A stretch of DNA of 64,000 nucleotides from positions 1 to 64,000 of the forward strand of contig NZ_JAUTAJ010000003.1 of the NCBI RefSeq assembly GCF_030818485.1, given 5' to 3'. Positions 39,667-48,803 of this stretch are shown one piece after another; within the stretch, counting starts at the first letter, position 1; each line of letters starts with the position of its first letter. Under the pieces are notes generated by a model that searched no databases, was not told the DNA's origin, and saw only the letters and a program-made list of their open reading frames with translations. The stretch is from Pseudoroseomonas cervicalis (GTDB lineage: Bacteria > Pseudomonadota > Alphaproteobacteria > Acetobacterales > Acetobacteraceae). A program made the position numbers and the translations under genes.

Positions 39667-41780
39667 CGACACTGCCCTTCTACATCCCCTCGGCGCCGCT
39701 GGCCGCCTCCTGCCCGGCGGGGGCGGAGGCGCTGCCGGTCGGGCTGACCGGGCTGCTGAACAGCCTGGGCTGGGTCGGCCGGCCGGAGCAGGTGGCCGAG
39801 GCCGCCGGCAATCTCTCGGCCGGCCTGGCCGGCGCGCCGCTGGATTTCGAGCGCTGCTGCGCCGCCGCCCAGGCGCTGGGCCTGGAGCTCGCAGTCACCC
39901 AGCTGCGGCTGGCGGAGGCGCTGCGCCTCGGCCGGCCCGGCCTGTTCGAGGCGCCGGGCGAGCCGGTCTGCGTGCTGATCCCGGAGGAGGGCGGCGTCAC
40001 CTGCCTGGACCCGGTCAGTGGCGCCACGCGCCCGCCCCCGGCCACGGCGCGGCGCGGCCGCTTCGCCCAGCTGGCGCCGGCGGCGCAGGAGGGGCTGGCG
40101 CGCTGGCGCGGCCTGCTGCGCGGCGCCGCCGGCCAGGCGCTGCTGCTGCTGGGCGGGCTGACCCTGGCCAGCAATGTGCTCGGCATGGCGCTGCCGCTGT
40201 TCAGCATGGCGGTCTATGACCAGGTGCTGGCGGCGCGCGACATCGCGCTGCTGCCGCCGCTGGCGCTCGGCGCGGCGCTGGCGCTCGGGCTCGATGCGCT
40301 GCTGCGGCTGCTGCGCAGCGTCGCCCTCGGCCATCTGGCGGCGCGCTTCGAGCTGCGCGCCGGGCTGGAATTGCTGGCGGCGCTGCTGCGCCTGCCGGCC
40401 GAACTGCTGGACCGCACCCCGCCCGCCGCCGCCGCCGCCCGGCTGAACGAGGCGCAGGCGCTGCGCGGCTTCCTGTTCGGCCCGCTGGCGCTGGCCTGCC
40501 TGGAGATGCCCTTCGCCCTGCTCTACCTGCTGCTGCTGGCGGCGCTGTCCGGCTGGCTGGTGCTGGGGCCGCTGGCGGTGCTGCTGCTGGGCGGCGCGCT
40601 GGCCTGGCAGCTGCTGCGCCGCGGCCAGGGCGCGGCGCGCCGCCAGGCCGAGGCCGCCGCCGCCTTCCAGGCGGTGCAGCGCGAATTCAGCGGCCTGCTG
40701 CCGGAGATCAAGGCGCGCGGCCAGGAGCCGGTCTGGCTGGAGCGCTTCCGCCAGGCCTCCGCCGCCATGGCCGAGGCCGGGCTGGCCGAGGCCAGGCTGC
40801 GCGGCCTGGCGCAGAATGCGGCGCAGGGGCTGACGACGCTGGCCGCCGTCACCACCCTGGGCGCCGGCGCCGCGCTGGCCATCCACCAGACGCTGAGCAT
40901 CGGCACGCTGGTCGCCGTCATGGCGCTGGTCTGGCGCATGCTGGCGCCGCTCTCCAGCGCGCTCGGCGCCATCGCCCGACTGGCCGAGCTGCGCGGCGCG
41001 CAGCGCTCGCTGGAGGCGCTGATGGCGCTGCCGCCCGAGCCTTCTGCCGCCAGCCGGCCCTCGGCCGCCAATGCGCGGCTGGGCAGCGCCGGGCGGCTGA
41101 CCCTGTCGCAGCTGGTCGTCACCTATCCGGGCGCCGCCGCGCCGGCGCTGAACGGCGTCTCGGCCGAGCTGGCGGCGGGGCAGCGCGTCGCCGTCACCGG
41201 CCCGGGCGGCGGCGGCAAATCGACCCTGCTGCGGCTGCTCTGCGGGCTGGCGACGCCGCAGATGGGCGCGGTGCTGCTGGATGGCATGGATCTGCGGCAG
41301 ATCGCCCCGGCCACGCTGCGCCGCAGCCTGGCCCTGGTCGCGGCCGAGCCGCCGCGCCTGCCGCTGAGCCTCGCCGCGCTGCTGCGGCTGGGCCGCCCGG
41401 CGGCCGAGGAGGCGGCGCTGCGCGAGGCCTGCCGCCAGGCCGGGCTGGCGGCGGCGCTGGACGCGCTGCCGCTCGGGCTCGACACCCCCTGCGACACGTT
41501 GCCGGCCGGCTTCCAGGAGCGGCTCTGGCTGGCCCGGCTGCATCTGCTGCCGGCCCGCGTGCTGCTGCTGGACGAGCCGCCCTGCCACGATGCCGACAGC
41601 CGCGCCGCGCTGCTGGCCGAACTGGACCGCCGGCGCAGCGAGAGCACCGTGCTGCTGGTGACCCACCAACCCGAACTGATCGAGGCCTGCGACCGCGTGC
41701 TGGTGCTGCAGCAGGGGGCGCTGGCCTTCGACGGCACGCCGCGCGCCCTGGCCGAGCGCCTGGAGGCCAGCCGCCGATGA
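39663..41780 (+). CDS. Type I secretion ABC half-transporter with degenerate C39-like N-terminus
   Basis: A 705-residue ABC half-transporter. The first 130 or so residues resemble the C39-like domain of HlyB/LapB transporters, but no convincing catalytic Cys-His pair is seen. The membrane domain has MALPLFSMAVYDQVLAARDI. The ATPase domain has an intact Walker A, GPGGGGKST, near 512, Walker B VLLLDEP near 633 and VTHQ, but the signature is LPAGFQER rather than LSGGQR. It overlaps its neighbours by four bases on each side. It probably supplies the active lysine for the heterodimer that exports the giant repeat protein. Confidence 0.85.
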   Translation: MTTLPFYIPSAPLAASCPAGAEALPVGLTGLLNSLGWVGRPEQVAEAAGNLSAGLAGAPLDFERCCAAAQALGLELAVTQLRLAEALRLGRPGLFEAPGEPVCVLIPEEGGVTCLDPVSGATRPPPATARRGRFAQLAPAAQEGLARWRGLLRGAAGQALLLLGGLTLASNVLGMALPLFSMAVYDQVLAARDIALLPPLALGAALALGLDALLRLLRSVALGHLAARFELRAGLELLAALLRLPAELLDRTPPAAAAARLNEAQALRGFLFGPLALACLEMPFALLYLLLLAALSGWLVLGPLAVLLLGGALAWQLLRRGQGAARRQAEAAAAFQAVQREFSGLLPEIKARGQEPVWLERFRQASAAMAEAGLAEARLRGLAQNAAQGLTTLAAVTTLGAGAALAIHQTLSIGTLVAVMALVWRMLAPLSSALGAIARLAELRGAQRSLEALMALPPEPSAASRPSAANARLGSAGRLTLSQLVVTYPGAAAPALNGVSAELAAGQRVAVTGPGGGGKSTLLRLLCGLATPQMGAVLLDGMDLRQIAPATLRRSLALVAAEPPRLPLSLAALLRLGRPAAEEAALREACRQAGLAAALDALPLGLDTPCDTLPAGFQERLWLARLHLLPARVLLLDEPPCHDADSRAALLAELDRRRSESTVLLVTHQPELIEACDRVLVLQQGALAFDGTPRALAERLEASRR

Positions 41781-43129
41781 GCACCGCCCTCAGACCCCAC
41801 GCCCCCACCGCGCTGCTGGCGCGGCTGCTGACCGGCGAGGAGCGCATCACCGCCGCCAGCCTGTTCGAGGCGCGCGGCGTCAGCCGCCTGTCGCTGGCCG
41901 TCATCGGGCTGATCGGCGCCGGGCTGTGCGGCGGGCTCGGCTGGGCGGCGCTGATGCCGGTGGCCGAGATCACGGTGAGCTCGGGCGAGGTGATGCCGGC
42001 GGGCTCGGTGCAGCATGTGCAGCATCTGGAGGGCGGCATCCTGGCGCGCCTGCTGGTGGCCGAGGGCGATGCGGTGGAGGAGGGGCAGCTGCTGCTCGAA
42101 CTCTCCGCCGGCCTCGCCGAGCCGGAGCTGGCGCAGCTGCGCTCGCGGCTGGCGGCGCTGACGCTGCGCAGCGCCCAGCTGGCCGCGGCGCTGCAGGACC
42201 GCGACGAGCTGCCCGGCGGCGCCGCCGACGCCTATCGCGACCTGGTGGAGAGCGAGGGGGCGATGCTGCGTGCCCGCCGGCTCAGCCATGCCCGCCAGCG
42301 CGAGGTGCTGGAGCGGCAGATCGAGATGCGCCGCGCCGAGATGGCGACGCTGGAGAGCCAGTCCGCCTCGATGCAGAGCCAGATCGGCTATCTGCGCGAA
42401 CAGGTGAATGGCCGCGCCGACCTGGTCTCGCGCGGGCTGTCGCCGCGCTTCCAGCTGCTGGAATACCAGCGCGAGCTGGCGCGGATGGAGGGCGCGCAGA
42501 ACGGTCTGCGCCAGGATGCGCTGCGCCTGGCCGAGGCGCTGGGCGAGGCGCAGTCGCGCCTGGCCGAGCTGGAGAGCCGCTACCGCGCCGAGCTGATCAG
42601 CGAGCTGGGCAAGGTCACCGCCGACACCGCCGAGCTGCGCCAGGCGATCCAGCGCGTCGAGGACCGGGTCGGCCGGCTGCGCATCACCGCGCCGGTGCGC
42701 GGCACGGTGCAGGGGCTGCAGACCCGGACCATCGGCGGCGTCATCGCCCCCGGCACCACCATCCTCGACATCGTGCCGAGCGACGGGGCGCTGCGGGTGG
42801 AGGCGCGCATCTCGACCCGTGACATCGGCTATATCCGCCCCGGCCAGCCGGTCGCGGTGAAGGTGCTGACCTATGACTACACCCGCTTCGGCAGCATCGC
42901 CGGCACGGTGTCGCGGGTCTCGCCCTCCTCCTTCCGCGACTCCCAGGGCACGCCCTTCTACAAGGCCGAGATCGCCCTGGCGGCCGACCATGTCGGGCAG
43001 CGGCCGGAGGCGCGCATCAGCTCCGGCATGACCGTGCTGGCCGATATCCGCACCGGCGAGCGCAGCCTGCTGAACTACCTGCTGGCGCCGATCTACCGCT
43101 CCCTCGACGAGGCCTTCCGTGAACGCTGA
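41777..43129 (+). CDS. HlyD-family type I secretion periplasmic adaptor
   Basis: A 450-residue membrane-fusion protein. One N-terminal membrane segment (LAVIGLIGAGLCGGLGWAAL) is followed by the lipoyl-like half motif VQHLEGGILARLLVAEGDAV, a long coiled-coil region at about 110-300, and ITAPVRGTVQGLQTRTIGGV with DIVPSDGALRVEARI and RPGQPVAVKVLTYDYTRFG. This is the PrtE/LapC pattern. It bridges the ABC pair to an outer-membrane TolC-type channel that is not in the window. It is embedded in the overlapping operon. Confidence 0.9.
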   Translation: MSTALRPHAPTALLARLLTGEERITAASLFEARGVSRLSLAVIGLIGAGLCGGLGWAALMPVAEITVSSGEVMPAGSVQHVQHLEGGILARLLVAEGDAVEEGQLLLELSAGLAEPELAQLRSRLAALTLRSAQLAAALQDRDELPGGAADAYRDLVESEGAMLRARRLSHARQREVLERQIEMRRAEMATLESQSASMQSQIGYLREQVNGRADLVSRGLSPRFQLLEYQRELARMEGAQNGLRQDALRLAEALGEAQSRLAELESRYRAELISELGKVTADTAELRQAIQRVEDRVGRLRITAPVRGTVQGLQTRTIGGVIAPGTTILDIVPSDGALRVEARISTRDIGYIRPGQPVAVKVLTYDYTRFGSIAGTVSRVSPSSFRDSQGTPFYKAEIALAADHVGQRPEARISSGMTVLADIRTGERSLLNYLLAPIYRSLDEAFRER

Positions 43130-44357
43130 GCGATCTCCGCCCGCCGGTCCGCTGGCCGGTCCGCTGCCGCGCCGCGCGCTGGGTGCCTGGGCGGGCGCGG
43201 CGCTCGCCGGCGGCCTGGCGCCGCGCCGTGCCCGCGCCCAGGCGCCGATGCCGGTGCTGGTCGGCATCGATGCCGAGTTCGGCGTCGCCAGCAGCGCCGC
43301 CGCGGACGCCATCCGCCGCGGCGCGCTCTGCGCCATCGAGGAGATCAACGAGGCGGGCGGGCTGCTCGGCGGCCGCCCGGTGGAGCTGGAGCTGCGCGAC
43401 AATCGCGGCAGCCCGGCGCGCGCGGCGCGCGCCTTCCTGGAGCTGGCGGCGCTGCCGGACATGACCGCGGTGCTGGGCGGCCAGCTGGCGCCGACGGCGC
43501 AGGAAATGGCGGGGCTGGCCAACCGTCTGGGCCTGCCGCTGCTGCTGCCCTGGTCGGCGGTGGAGGAGATCCGCGACCCGGCGGTGCCGGAGGACCAGGT
43601 CTTCCGCCTGTCGATGCGCGACCGCTGGGCGATGCAGCGGCTGCTGGCGCGCGCCACGCAGCGCGGCTGGCGGCGCCTGGCGCTGCTGGTGCTGAACAAT
43701 GCCTGGGGCCGCAGCAGCCATGCGGCGCTGCTGGCGGCCGCGCGGCAGCAGCCCGACGCGCCGGAGATCGAGGTGCTGTGGCACAACCTCACCGATGAGG
43801 GCATCCTCGACCAGTATATCGGCCTGCGCCGCGGCAGTGTCGATGCGGTGGTGCTGGTGGCGCTGGAGCGGCAGCTGCTGGCGCTGCTGCGCCGCATGGC
43901 CGCGCTGCCCGAGACGGAGCGCCTGCCGCTGCTGTCGCACTGGTCGATCTTCGGCAATGCCGCCTATCCGCGGCAGATCGACGCGCCGCTGGCGGTGCTG
44001 GATGTGGAGGCGGTGACCACCGTGCTGCCCGGGCGCCTGGCGGCCGCGCAGCAGGAGCGCGCGCTGCGCACCGCGCGCCGCCTGTTCGGGGTGGAGCGGC
44101 TGTCCGACATTCCGGCGCTGGCCGGCTTCGTGCACAGCTACGACCTGGTGCACATCCTGGCCCGTGCCGTCGCCCTCGCCGGCGAGACGCGGCCGGCCGG
44201 GCTGCGCGCCGCGCTGGAGGGCGTCACCGACCATGCCGGGCTGCTGCGCCACTATCCGCGCCCCTTCGCGCCCGGCCGGCACGAGGCGCTGGGGCTTGAG
44301 GATGTGCGGCTGGGCCGGCTGCGCCCGGGCGGGGTGTTCGAGGAGCTGGCGGTATGA
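43119..44357 (+). CDS. Periplasmic ligand-binding protein (Peripla_BP_6 type) linked to a sensor kinase
   Basis: A 412-residue branched-chain-amino-acid-receptor-like protein. A leader with twin arginines (LPRRALGAWAGAALAGG) ends near an ARAQA cleavage site. Then come VLVGIDAEFGVASSAAADAI, INEAGGLLGGRPVELELRDN, AVLGGQLAPTAQEMAGLANR and LALLVLNNAWGRSSHAAL. GTG 43119 overlaps the adaptor stop by 11 bases. No permease or ATPase of an uptake system is present; instead the next gene, overlapped by four bases, is a histidine kinase. A ligand-sensing role in the manner of LuxP or TorT is therefore more likely than nutrient uptake. Confidence 0.8.
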   Translation: MNAERSPPAGPLAGPLPRRALGAWAGAALAGGLAPRRARAQAPMPVLVGIDAEFGVASSAAADAIRRGALCAIEEINEAGGLLGGRPVELELRDNRGSPARAARAFLELAALPDMTAVLGGQLAPTAQEMAGLANRLGLPLLLPWSAVEEIRDPAVPEDQVFRLSMRDRWAMQRLLARATQRGWRRLALLVLNNAWGRSSHAALLAAARQQPDAPEIEVLWHNLTDEGILDQYIGLRRGSVDAVVLVALERQLLALLRRMAALPETERLPLLSHWSIFGNAAYPRQIDAPLAVLDVEAVTTVLPGRLAAAQQERALRTARRLFGVERLSDIPALAGFVHSYDLVHILARAVALAGETRPAGLRAALEGVTDHAGLLRHYPRPFAPGRHEALGLEDVRLGRLRPGGVFEELAV

Positions 44358-46528
44358 GCCCGGCCAGCGCGCCGCCATCGCCCGGCGCGATGGGGCGGCT
44401 GCTGCGCCGGCTGGGCCTGGCGCGGCAGATCATGCTGCTGACCGTGCTGCTGGGCCTGGCGCTGGTCGGCGTCACCGGCGGCATCAGCCTGGCCTTCATC
44501 CATCACCATCTGCTGGAGGATGTGCGGGAGAAGGAGGAATCGCTGGCCGCGCTGCAGGCGCAGCGCGTGGCGCTGCAGATCAACGCCATCGCCGCCAATC
44601 TGGTGATCCTCTCCTCCAGCAGCCTGGCGCAGACGGCGGTGGTCGACAGCGTCGGGCGCGAGACCTATTTCCTGCCGCTGCTGCAGAGCTATGGCCTGAC
44701 CGAGGGCGTCGCCATCGGCCTCTATGATTATGAGGGGCAGCGCCTGCTGCATGGCCGCGACCCGATGCCCGAAAGCTTCCGCGGCGCGCGCTGGATCGAG
44801 CGGGTGATGCACGGGCTCGGCCAGGCCGGGCTGCACACCGCGCCGGACGGGCCGCGCCTGCTGGTGGCGCTGCCCGTGGTCAGCCCCTTCACCCGGCTGA
44901 CCGAGGGCATGCTGGTGGCGCTGATCGACGGCGAACGGCTGCTGCGCAGCCAGCTCACCGCCTCGCCCGAGCGGCGCTTCTCGCTGGTCGCCGAGGGCGA
45001 GCCGATCGCCGCCATCGGCGCCTCGCCGCCGCTGGAGGAAAGCCTGCGGGTGGAGCAGCCCCTGCCGCTGGAGACGCCGCTGAACCGGCTCTGGCTCGGC
45101 CTGCGCATGGAGCATGACCGGCGCGCCGCCCTTGCCCCGATGGTGGAGCTGTTCCGCCTGCTGGCCGGGATCGGCGGCGCCGTGCTGCTGGCGATCTTCG
45201 GCATCGCCCTGCTGCTGGGGCGGCGCCTGGCGCGGCCCCTGGTGCGGCTGGCCGAGGTGGCCCGCGCGGTGACCGAGACCGGCGGGCTGCGCCATGCCGT
45301 GCCGCAGGGCCAGGCCGGCGAGATCGGCGTGCTGTCGGAAGCCTTCCGCGCCATGCTGGCGCATCTGGAGGCGCTGCACGACACGCTGGAGCAGCGCGTC
45401 GCCGACCGCACCGCCGAGCTGCACGCGGCGCAGCGCGAGGTGGCGGCGCAGGCGGCGCGGCTGCACGCCATGTTCGAGCAGGCGATCTACCCGATCCTGA
45501 TCCTCGGCCCCGGTGAGATCATCGAATCCGCCAATCCGGCGCTGCAGCGCCTGCTCGGCTTCAGCCCGCAGGAGATCATCGGCCGGCCCTTCTCCGCCCT
45601 CGTCGCCGGCGATCTGCACGCGCTGCGCGCGGTGGAGACCGGCGATGGCCAGCCCGCCGCCCGCGCCACCTGGGAATTCGACGGCCGGCACCGCAAGGGC
45701 GGCGTGGTGCCGCTGGAGATGGCGCGCAGCGAGATGGTGATCGAGGGCCGCAGGCTGGAGATGGCGGTGCTCTGCGACATCAGCGAGCGGCGGCGCGTCG
45801 ACCGGCTGAAGGACGAGTTCGTCTCCACCGTCAGCCATGAGCTGCGCACGCCGCTGACCTCGATCCGCGGCTCGCTCGGCCTGGTCGCCTCCGGCCGGCT
45901 GGGGCCGATGCCGGATGCGGCGCGGCGGCTGCTCGACATCGCGCTCGGCAACAGCGAGCGGCTGGTGCTGCTGGTCAACGACATTCTCGACATCCAGAAG
46001 ATCGAGAGCGGCAGCATGACCTTCGACATGGCCGAACTCGACCTCGCGGCGCTGCTGCGCCAGGCGGTGGAGGCGAATGAGGCCTATGCGCGCCAGCACG
46101 GGGTGCGCTTCGGCATCGCCGCCAGCCCGGAGGAGGGCTGGGTGCGCGCCGATTCCGGCCGCATCATGCAGGTGCTGACCAATCTGATGTCGAACGCCGC
46201 CAAATTCTCCCCGCGCGAGGGCGAGGTGGCGCTGACCCTGAAGCGCGAGGCCGGCTGGCTGCGCCTGGAAGTCGCCGATCACGGCCCCGGCGTGCCGGAG
46301 GAGTTCCGGCCCAAGCTGTTCTCCCGCTTCGCCCAGGCGGATGGCTCCGACCGGCGGGCCAAGGGCGGCACCGGGCTCGGCCTCGCCATCTCCCAGGCGC
46401 TGATCGAGCAGCAGGGCGGCCGCATCGGCTATGCACCGCGGCCCGAGGGCGGCAGCCTGTTCTACTTCGCCCTGCCCGAGCTGGCGGAGATGCCGCAGGC
46501 CCGCGCGGCCGCGCGCGCCGGGGGGTGA
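44354..46528 (+). CDS. PAS-containing sensor histidine kinase
   Basis: A 724-residue membrane kinase. It has a first membrane segment (IMLLTVLLGLALVGVTGGIS), a periplasmic domain of about 220 residues, a second segment near 260-285, HAMP, a coiled coil, and a PAS domain near 370-480 (AIYPILILGPGEIIESANPA). The HisKA domain has His495 in VSTVSHELRTPLTSI, and the ATPase domain has NLMSNAAKF, DHGPGVP and GTGLGLAI. There is no receiver or Hpt domain. It overlaps the periplasmic binding-protein gene. The probable partner is the OmpR-type regulator at 37190; a role in adhesin secretion is inferred from the operon. Confidence 0.9.
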   Translation: MSPASAPPSPGAMGRLLRRLGLARQIMLLTVLLGLALVGVTGGISLAFIHHHLLEDVREKEESLAALQAQRVALQINAIAANLVILSSSSLAQTAVVDSVGRETYFLPLLQSYGLTEGVAIGLYDYEGQRLLHGRDPMPESFRGARWIERVMHGLGQAGLHTAPDGPRLLVALPVVSPFTRLTEGMLVALIDGERLLRSQLTASPERRFSLVAEGEPIAAIGASPPLEESLRVEQPLPLETPLNRLWLGLRMEHDRRAALAPMVELFRLLAGIGGAVLLAIFGIALLLGRRLARPLVRLAEVARAVTETGGLRHAVPQGQAGEIGVLSEAFRAMLAHLEALHDTLEQRVADRTAELHAAQREVAAQAARLHAMFEQAIYPILILGPGEIIESANPALQRLLGFSPQEIIGRPFSALVAGDLHALRAVETGDGQPAARATWEFDGRHRKGGVVPLEMARSEMVIEGRRLEMAVLCDISERRRVDRLKDEFVSTVSHELRTPLTSIRGSLGLVASGRLGPMPDAARRLLDIALGNSERLVLLVNDILDIQKIESGSMTFDMAELDLAALLRQAVEANEAYARQHGVRFGIAASPEEGWVRADSGRIMQVLTNLMSNAAKFSPREGEVALTLKREAGWLRLEVADHGPGVPEEFRPKLFSRFAQADGSDRRAKGGTGLGLAISQALIEQQGGRIGYAPRPEGGSLFYFALPELAEMPQARAAARAGG

Positions 46529-46546
46529 GCCGGCGCCCCCCAGCAC

Positions 46547-46565
46547 AGCCGCTGTGGCGGCGGCT
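46547..46565. terminator. Hairpin between convergent kinase and siderophore-reductase genes
   Basis: AGCCGC-TGTGGCG-GCGGCT, a perfect 6-bp stem, fills the end of the 37-base convergent gap. No U-tract is seen. Confidence 0.4.
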
Positions 46566-47658
46566 TCAGTGCTCCGGCTGTGCCGCGCCCTCGGCCAGGC
46601 CCTCGCGCCAATAGGCGGCGGCGCGGAACTGGCCGCGCGGCAGGCGCGGATCGGCGCCCCAGCGCTCGCGCAGGGCGCGCGCCGTGCGCGCCTCGCAGGC
46701 CGCCCAGGCGGAGACGGCGCCCTGCTCCGGCCAGGGCGTCGCGCACACCGCCTGCAGCAGCGGGGCGCCATGCGCGGCGCCATCGCGCGGCAGCCAGCGC
46801 AGGCTGAAGCCGGGCGGGTGGCGCAGTGGCTGGAGCTCGGCGGCATCCGCCACCTCGATCAGCGCCACGCCCTGCGCCGCCGGCGGCGCCGCCTCCAGCA
46901 CCCGGGCGATGGCGGGCAGCGCCGTCTCATCCCCCGCCAGCAGCGACCATTCCTGCAGCGGGATGGTGCCGCCGCCCGGCCCGGTGATGCCGAGCCAGTC
47001 GCCCGGCCGCGCCCGCGCGGCGAAGCGCGAGCCGGGGCTGGCATCGCCATGCCGCACGAAGTCGATGTCGAGCTCCCCGGATGCCGCGTCGATGCGCCGG
47101 ATGGTGTAGGTGCGGCGGGTCAGGGCGCAGCCCTCGAACACCGCCTGGCCGCTGGGGCTGAGCACCGGCCAGCGCGGCTCGTCCTGCGCGCCGCCGCCGG
47201 CGCCGTCCTCGGGGATCAGCAGCTTCACATGCAGCATCTCGGCCTCGAAGCGGCCGAGGTCAGGGCCGGCGAAGGTCAGGCGCCGCATGCGCGGGGTGAT
47301 GTCGCGCGCCGCGCGCAGCCGCAGCGCGCGGAAATTGTGCGGCCGGCCATCCGCCGCCGCCGCGCCATCGCCCCGCCAGACGATGCCCAGCGCCTCGCCG
47401 GGGGCGAAGGCGTCGAGATGGCCGGCGACCGTCGCCTTGGCATCCGCCAGCCGGTCGGCATCCTCCGCCTCGATGCGCAGGGCCAGGCCGTCCGGCTCCA
47501 GGGCGCAGCGTCGCCGCGCCGCCGGGGAAGGCGATGTGCCGTGCCTCCGGCGTGCCGCCAATGGCCAGCCCATGGCCCGCCATATGGTCGCAGAACCGGG
47601 CCAGCAGCGCGCCGGGCGTGGCGGCGCGGGCGCGGGCCTCGGCGGTCATTCGGGTCAT
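46566..47658 (-). pseudogene. Siderophore-interacting protein with N-terminal DUF2218 domain, frameshifted
   Basis: The N-terminal part from ATG 47658 (after a gaggag site) reads MTRMTAEARARAATPGALLA and reaches ARHIAFPGGAATLRP, a DUF2218-like start. A one-base insertion near 47501-47503 (GCGCCCTGG on the coding strand, where GCGCCTGG is expected) breaks the frame. In the next frame the DUF2218 end (DGLALRIEAEDADRL) and a ViuB-type flavin reductase follow, with MRRLTFAGPDLGRF, TRRTYTIRRID and WSLLAGDETALPAIARVLE. Intact proteins of this fusion type reduce ferric siderophores in the cytoplasm. It is last in the TonB receptor operon. Confidence 0.8.
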
Positions 47659-47678
47659 GCGGGCTCTCCTCGCGCGGC

Positions 47679-48803
47679 TCAGGGCGTGGTGGCGGCCGGC
47701 AGGTCGACCCAGAGGCTTCCCTCCAGCTTCACCGACAGGAAGCGTTCGTTCAGCGCCGCCAGCGTGGCGGCGGGGTCGAGATCGGCGCAGCGTTCCGGAT
47801 GCAGCCAGCGGGCCAGGGCCTGCAGCATCAGCAGATGCGCCGGCGTGTCGTTGAAGCCGTGCCAGATGGCGTGGGCGCGGCCCTGCCGCACCGCCGCCAG
47901 CCGGTCCAGCTTCTCCCGCCGTACCACCTCGGCCAGCGCGTCCCGCGCCGCCTGCGGCGTCACGCCGGGGCCGAAGGGAATGCCGCCGCGCCCGGCATAG
48001 GGGCCGCCGGTGGCCAGATAGACCTGCGGCTCCCGCCCCAGCACATATTCCAGCGCCAGCTCCCCGGTGCTGCCGGGCAGCAGGTCGGCGCCGATATTGT
48101 GGCCGCCGGCGAAGCGGATCATCGAATCGAAGGCGCCCTGGCCGGGGGAGGAGCAGCAGGGCGTGCCGCCGGCATGGGCGTGCACCAGGATCGTCGGGCG
48201 CTCGGCGAGGCCCGCCAGGCGCTCCGCCACGGCCTGCCGCCCCTCGGCATAGAAGGCGTCGAAGGCGCGGGCCCGCTCCTCCAGCCCCAGCGCGCGGCCG
48301 AGCAGCGCGATGCTGGGCCGGGTGTTGCGCATCGGGTCGTCGAAGAAATCGATCGCCATGCCGGGAATGCCGAGCGATTGCAGCCGGTCCGGCAGGGTCG
48401 GGCCGAGGCGGCGCAGCGCGCCGGGGCTGAACACCACGAGGTCCGGCGCGGCGGCGATGATGCCTTCCAGCGACAGGCCCTCGCCCTGGGCGCGGGCCAC
48501 CACCGGCACCGCATCGGCGGCGGGGAAGCGGGCGCGCAGCGCGGCATAGTCGGGCGGGTTCATCCGCCGCAGATCGTCGCCCCAGCCCACCACCAGCGAG
48601 ACCGGGTCGGGATGCAGCAGCGCCAGCGCCAGCACGTGGCGGCCCTGCACCAGCACCAGGCGGCGCGCCGGGCGCGGCAGGACGAGCTGGCGCCCGGCGA
48701 GGTCGGTCAGCGCGATCGGCGCCTGGGCGCGGGCCAGGCGGGGTGCGGCGAGCGGGACCAGGGGCAGCGGCGCCAGGCCGCGCAGCAGGCTGCGGCGGTT
48801 CAT
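47679..48803 (-). CDS. Iron-siderophore ABC-type substrate-binding protein (FecB/BtuF-like)
   Basis: A 374-residue periplasmic binding protein. A leader with twin arginines (MNRRSLLRGLAPLPLVPLAA) is followed by ALTDLAGRQLVLPRPARRLV, APDLVVFSPGALRRLG, a long helix region, GGHNIGADLLPGSTGELALE and RQGRAHAIWHGFNDTPAHLL. This is the class III helical-backbone fold used for ferric siderophores, haem or cobalamin. The start at 48803 overlaps the esterase stop by four bases. The FecCD-type permease and ATPase normally expected are not in the operon. Confidence 0.82.
   Translation of the reverse strand: MNRRSLLRGLAPLPLVPLAAPRLARAQAPIALTDLAGRQLVLPRPARRLVLVQGRHVLALALLHPDPVSLVVGWGDDLRRMNPPDYAALRARFPAADAVPVVARAQGEGLSLEGIIAAAPDLVVFSPGALRRLGPTLPDRLQSLGIPGMAIDFFDDPMRNTRPSIALLGRALGLEERARAFDAFYAEGRQAVAERLAGLAERPTILVHAHAGGTPCCSSPGQGAFDSMIRFAGGHNIGADLLPGSTGELALEYVLGREPQVYLATGGPYAGRGGIPFGPGVTPQAARDALAEVVRREKLDRLAAVRQGRAHAIWHGFNDTPAHLLMLQALARWLHPERCADLDPAATLAALNERFLSVKLEGSLWVDLPAATTP

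Noticed and set aside
39663..40080. Active C39 peptidase domain in the second ABC protein
   Set aside because: The region has the right place and size, but no convincing catalytic Cys and His pair could be identified, and no double-glycine leader substrate is seen.
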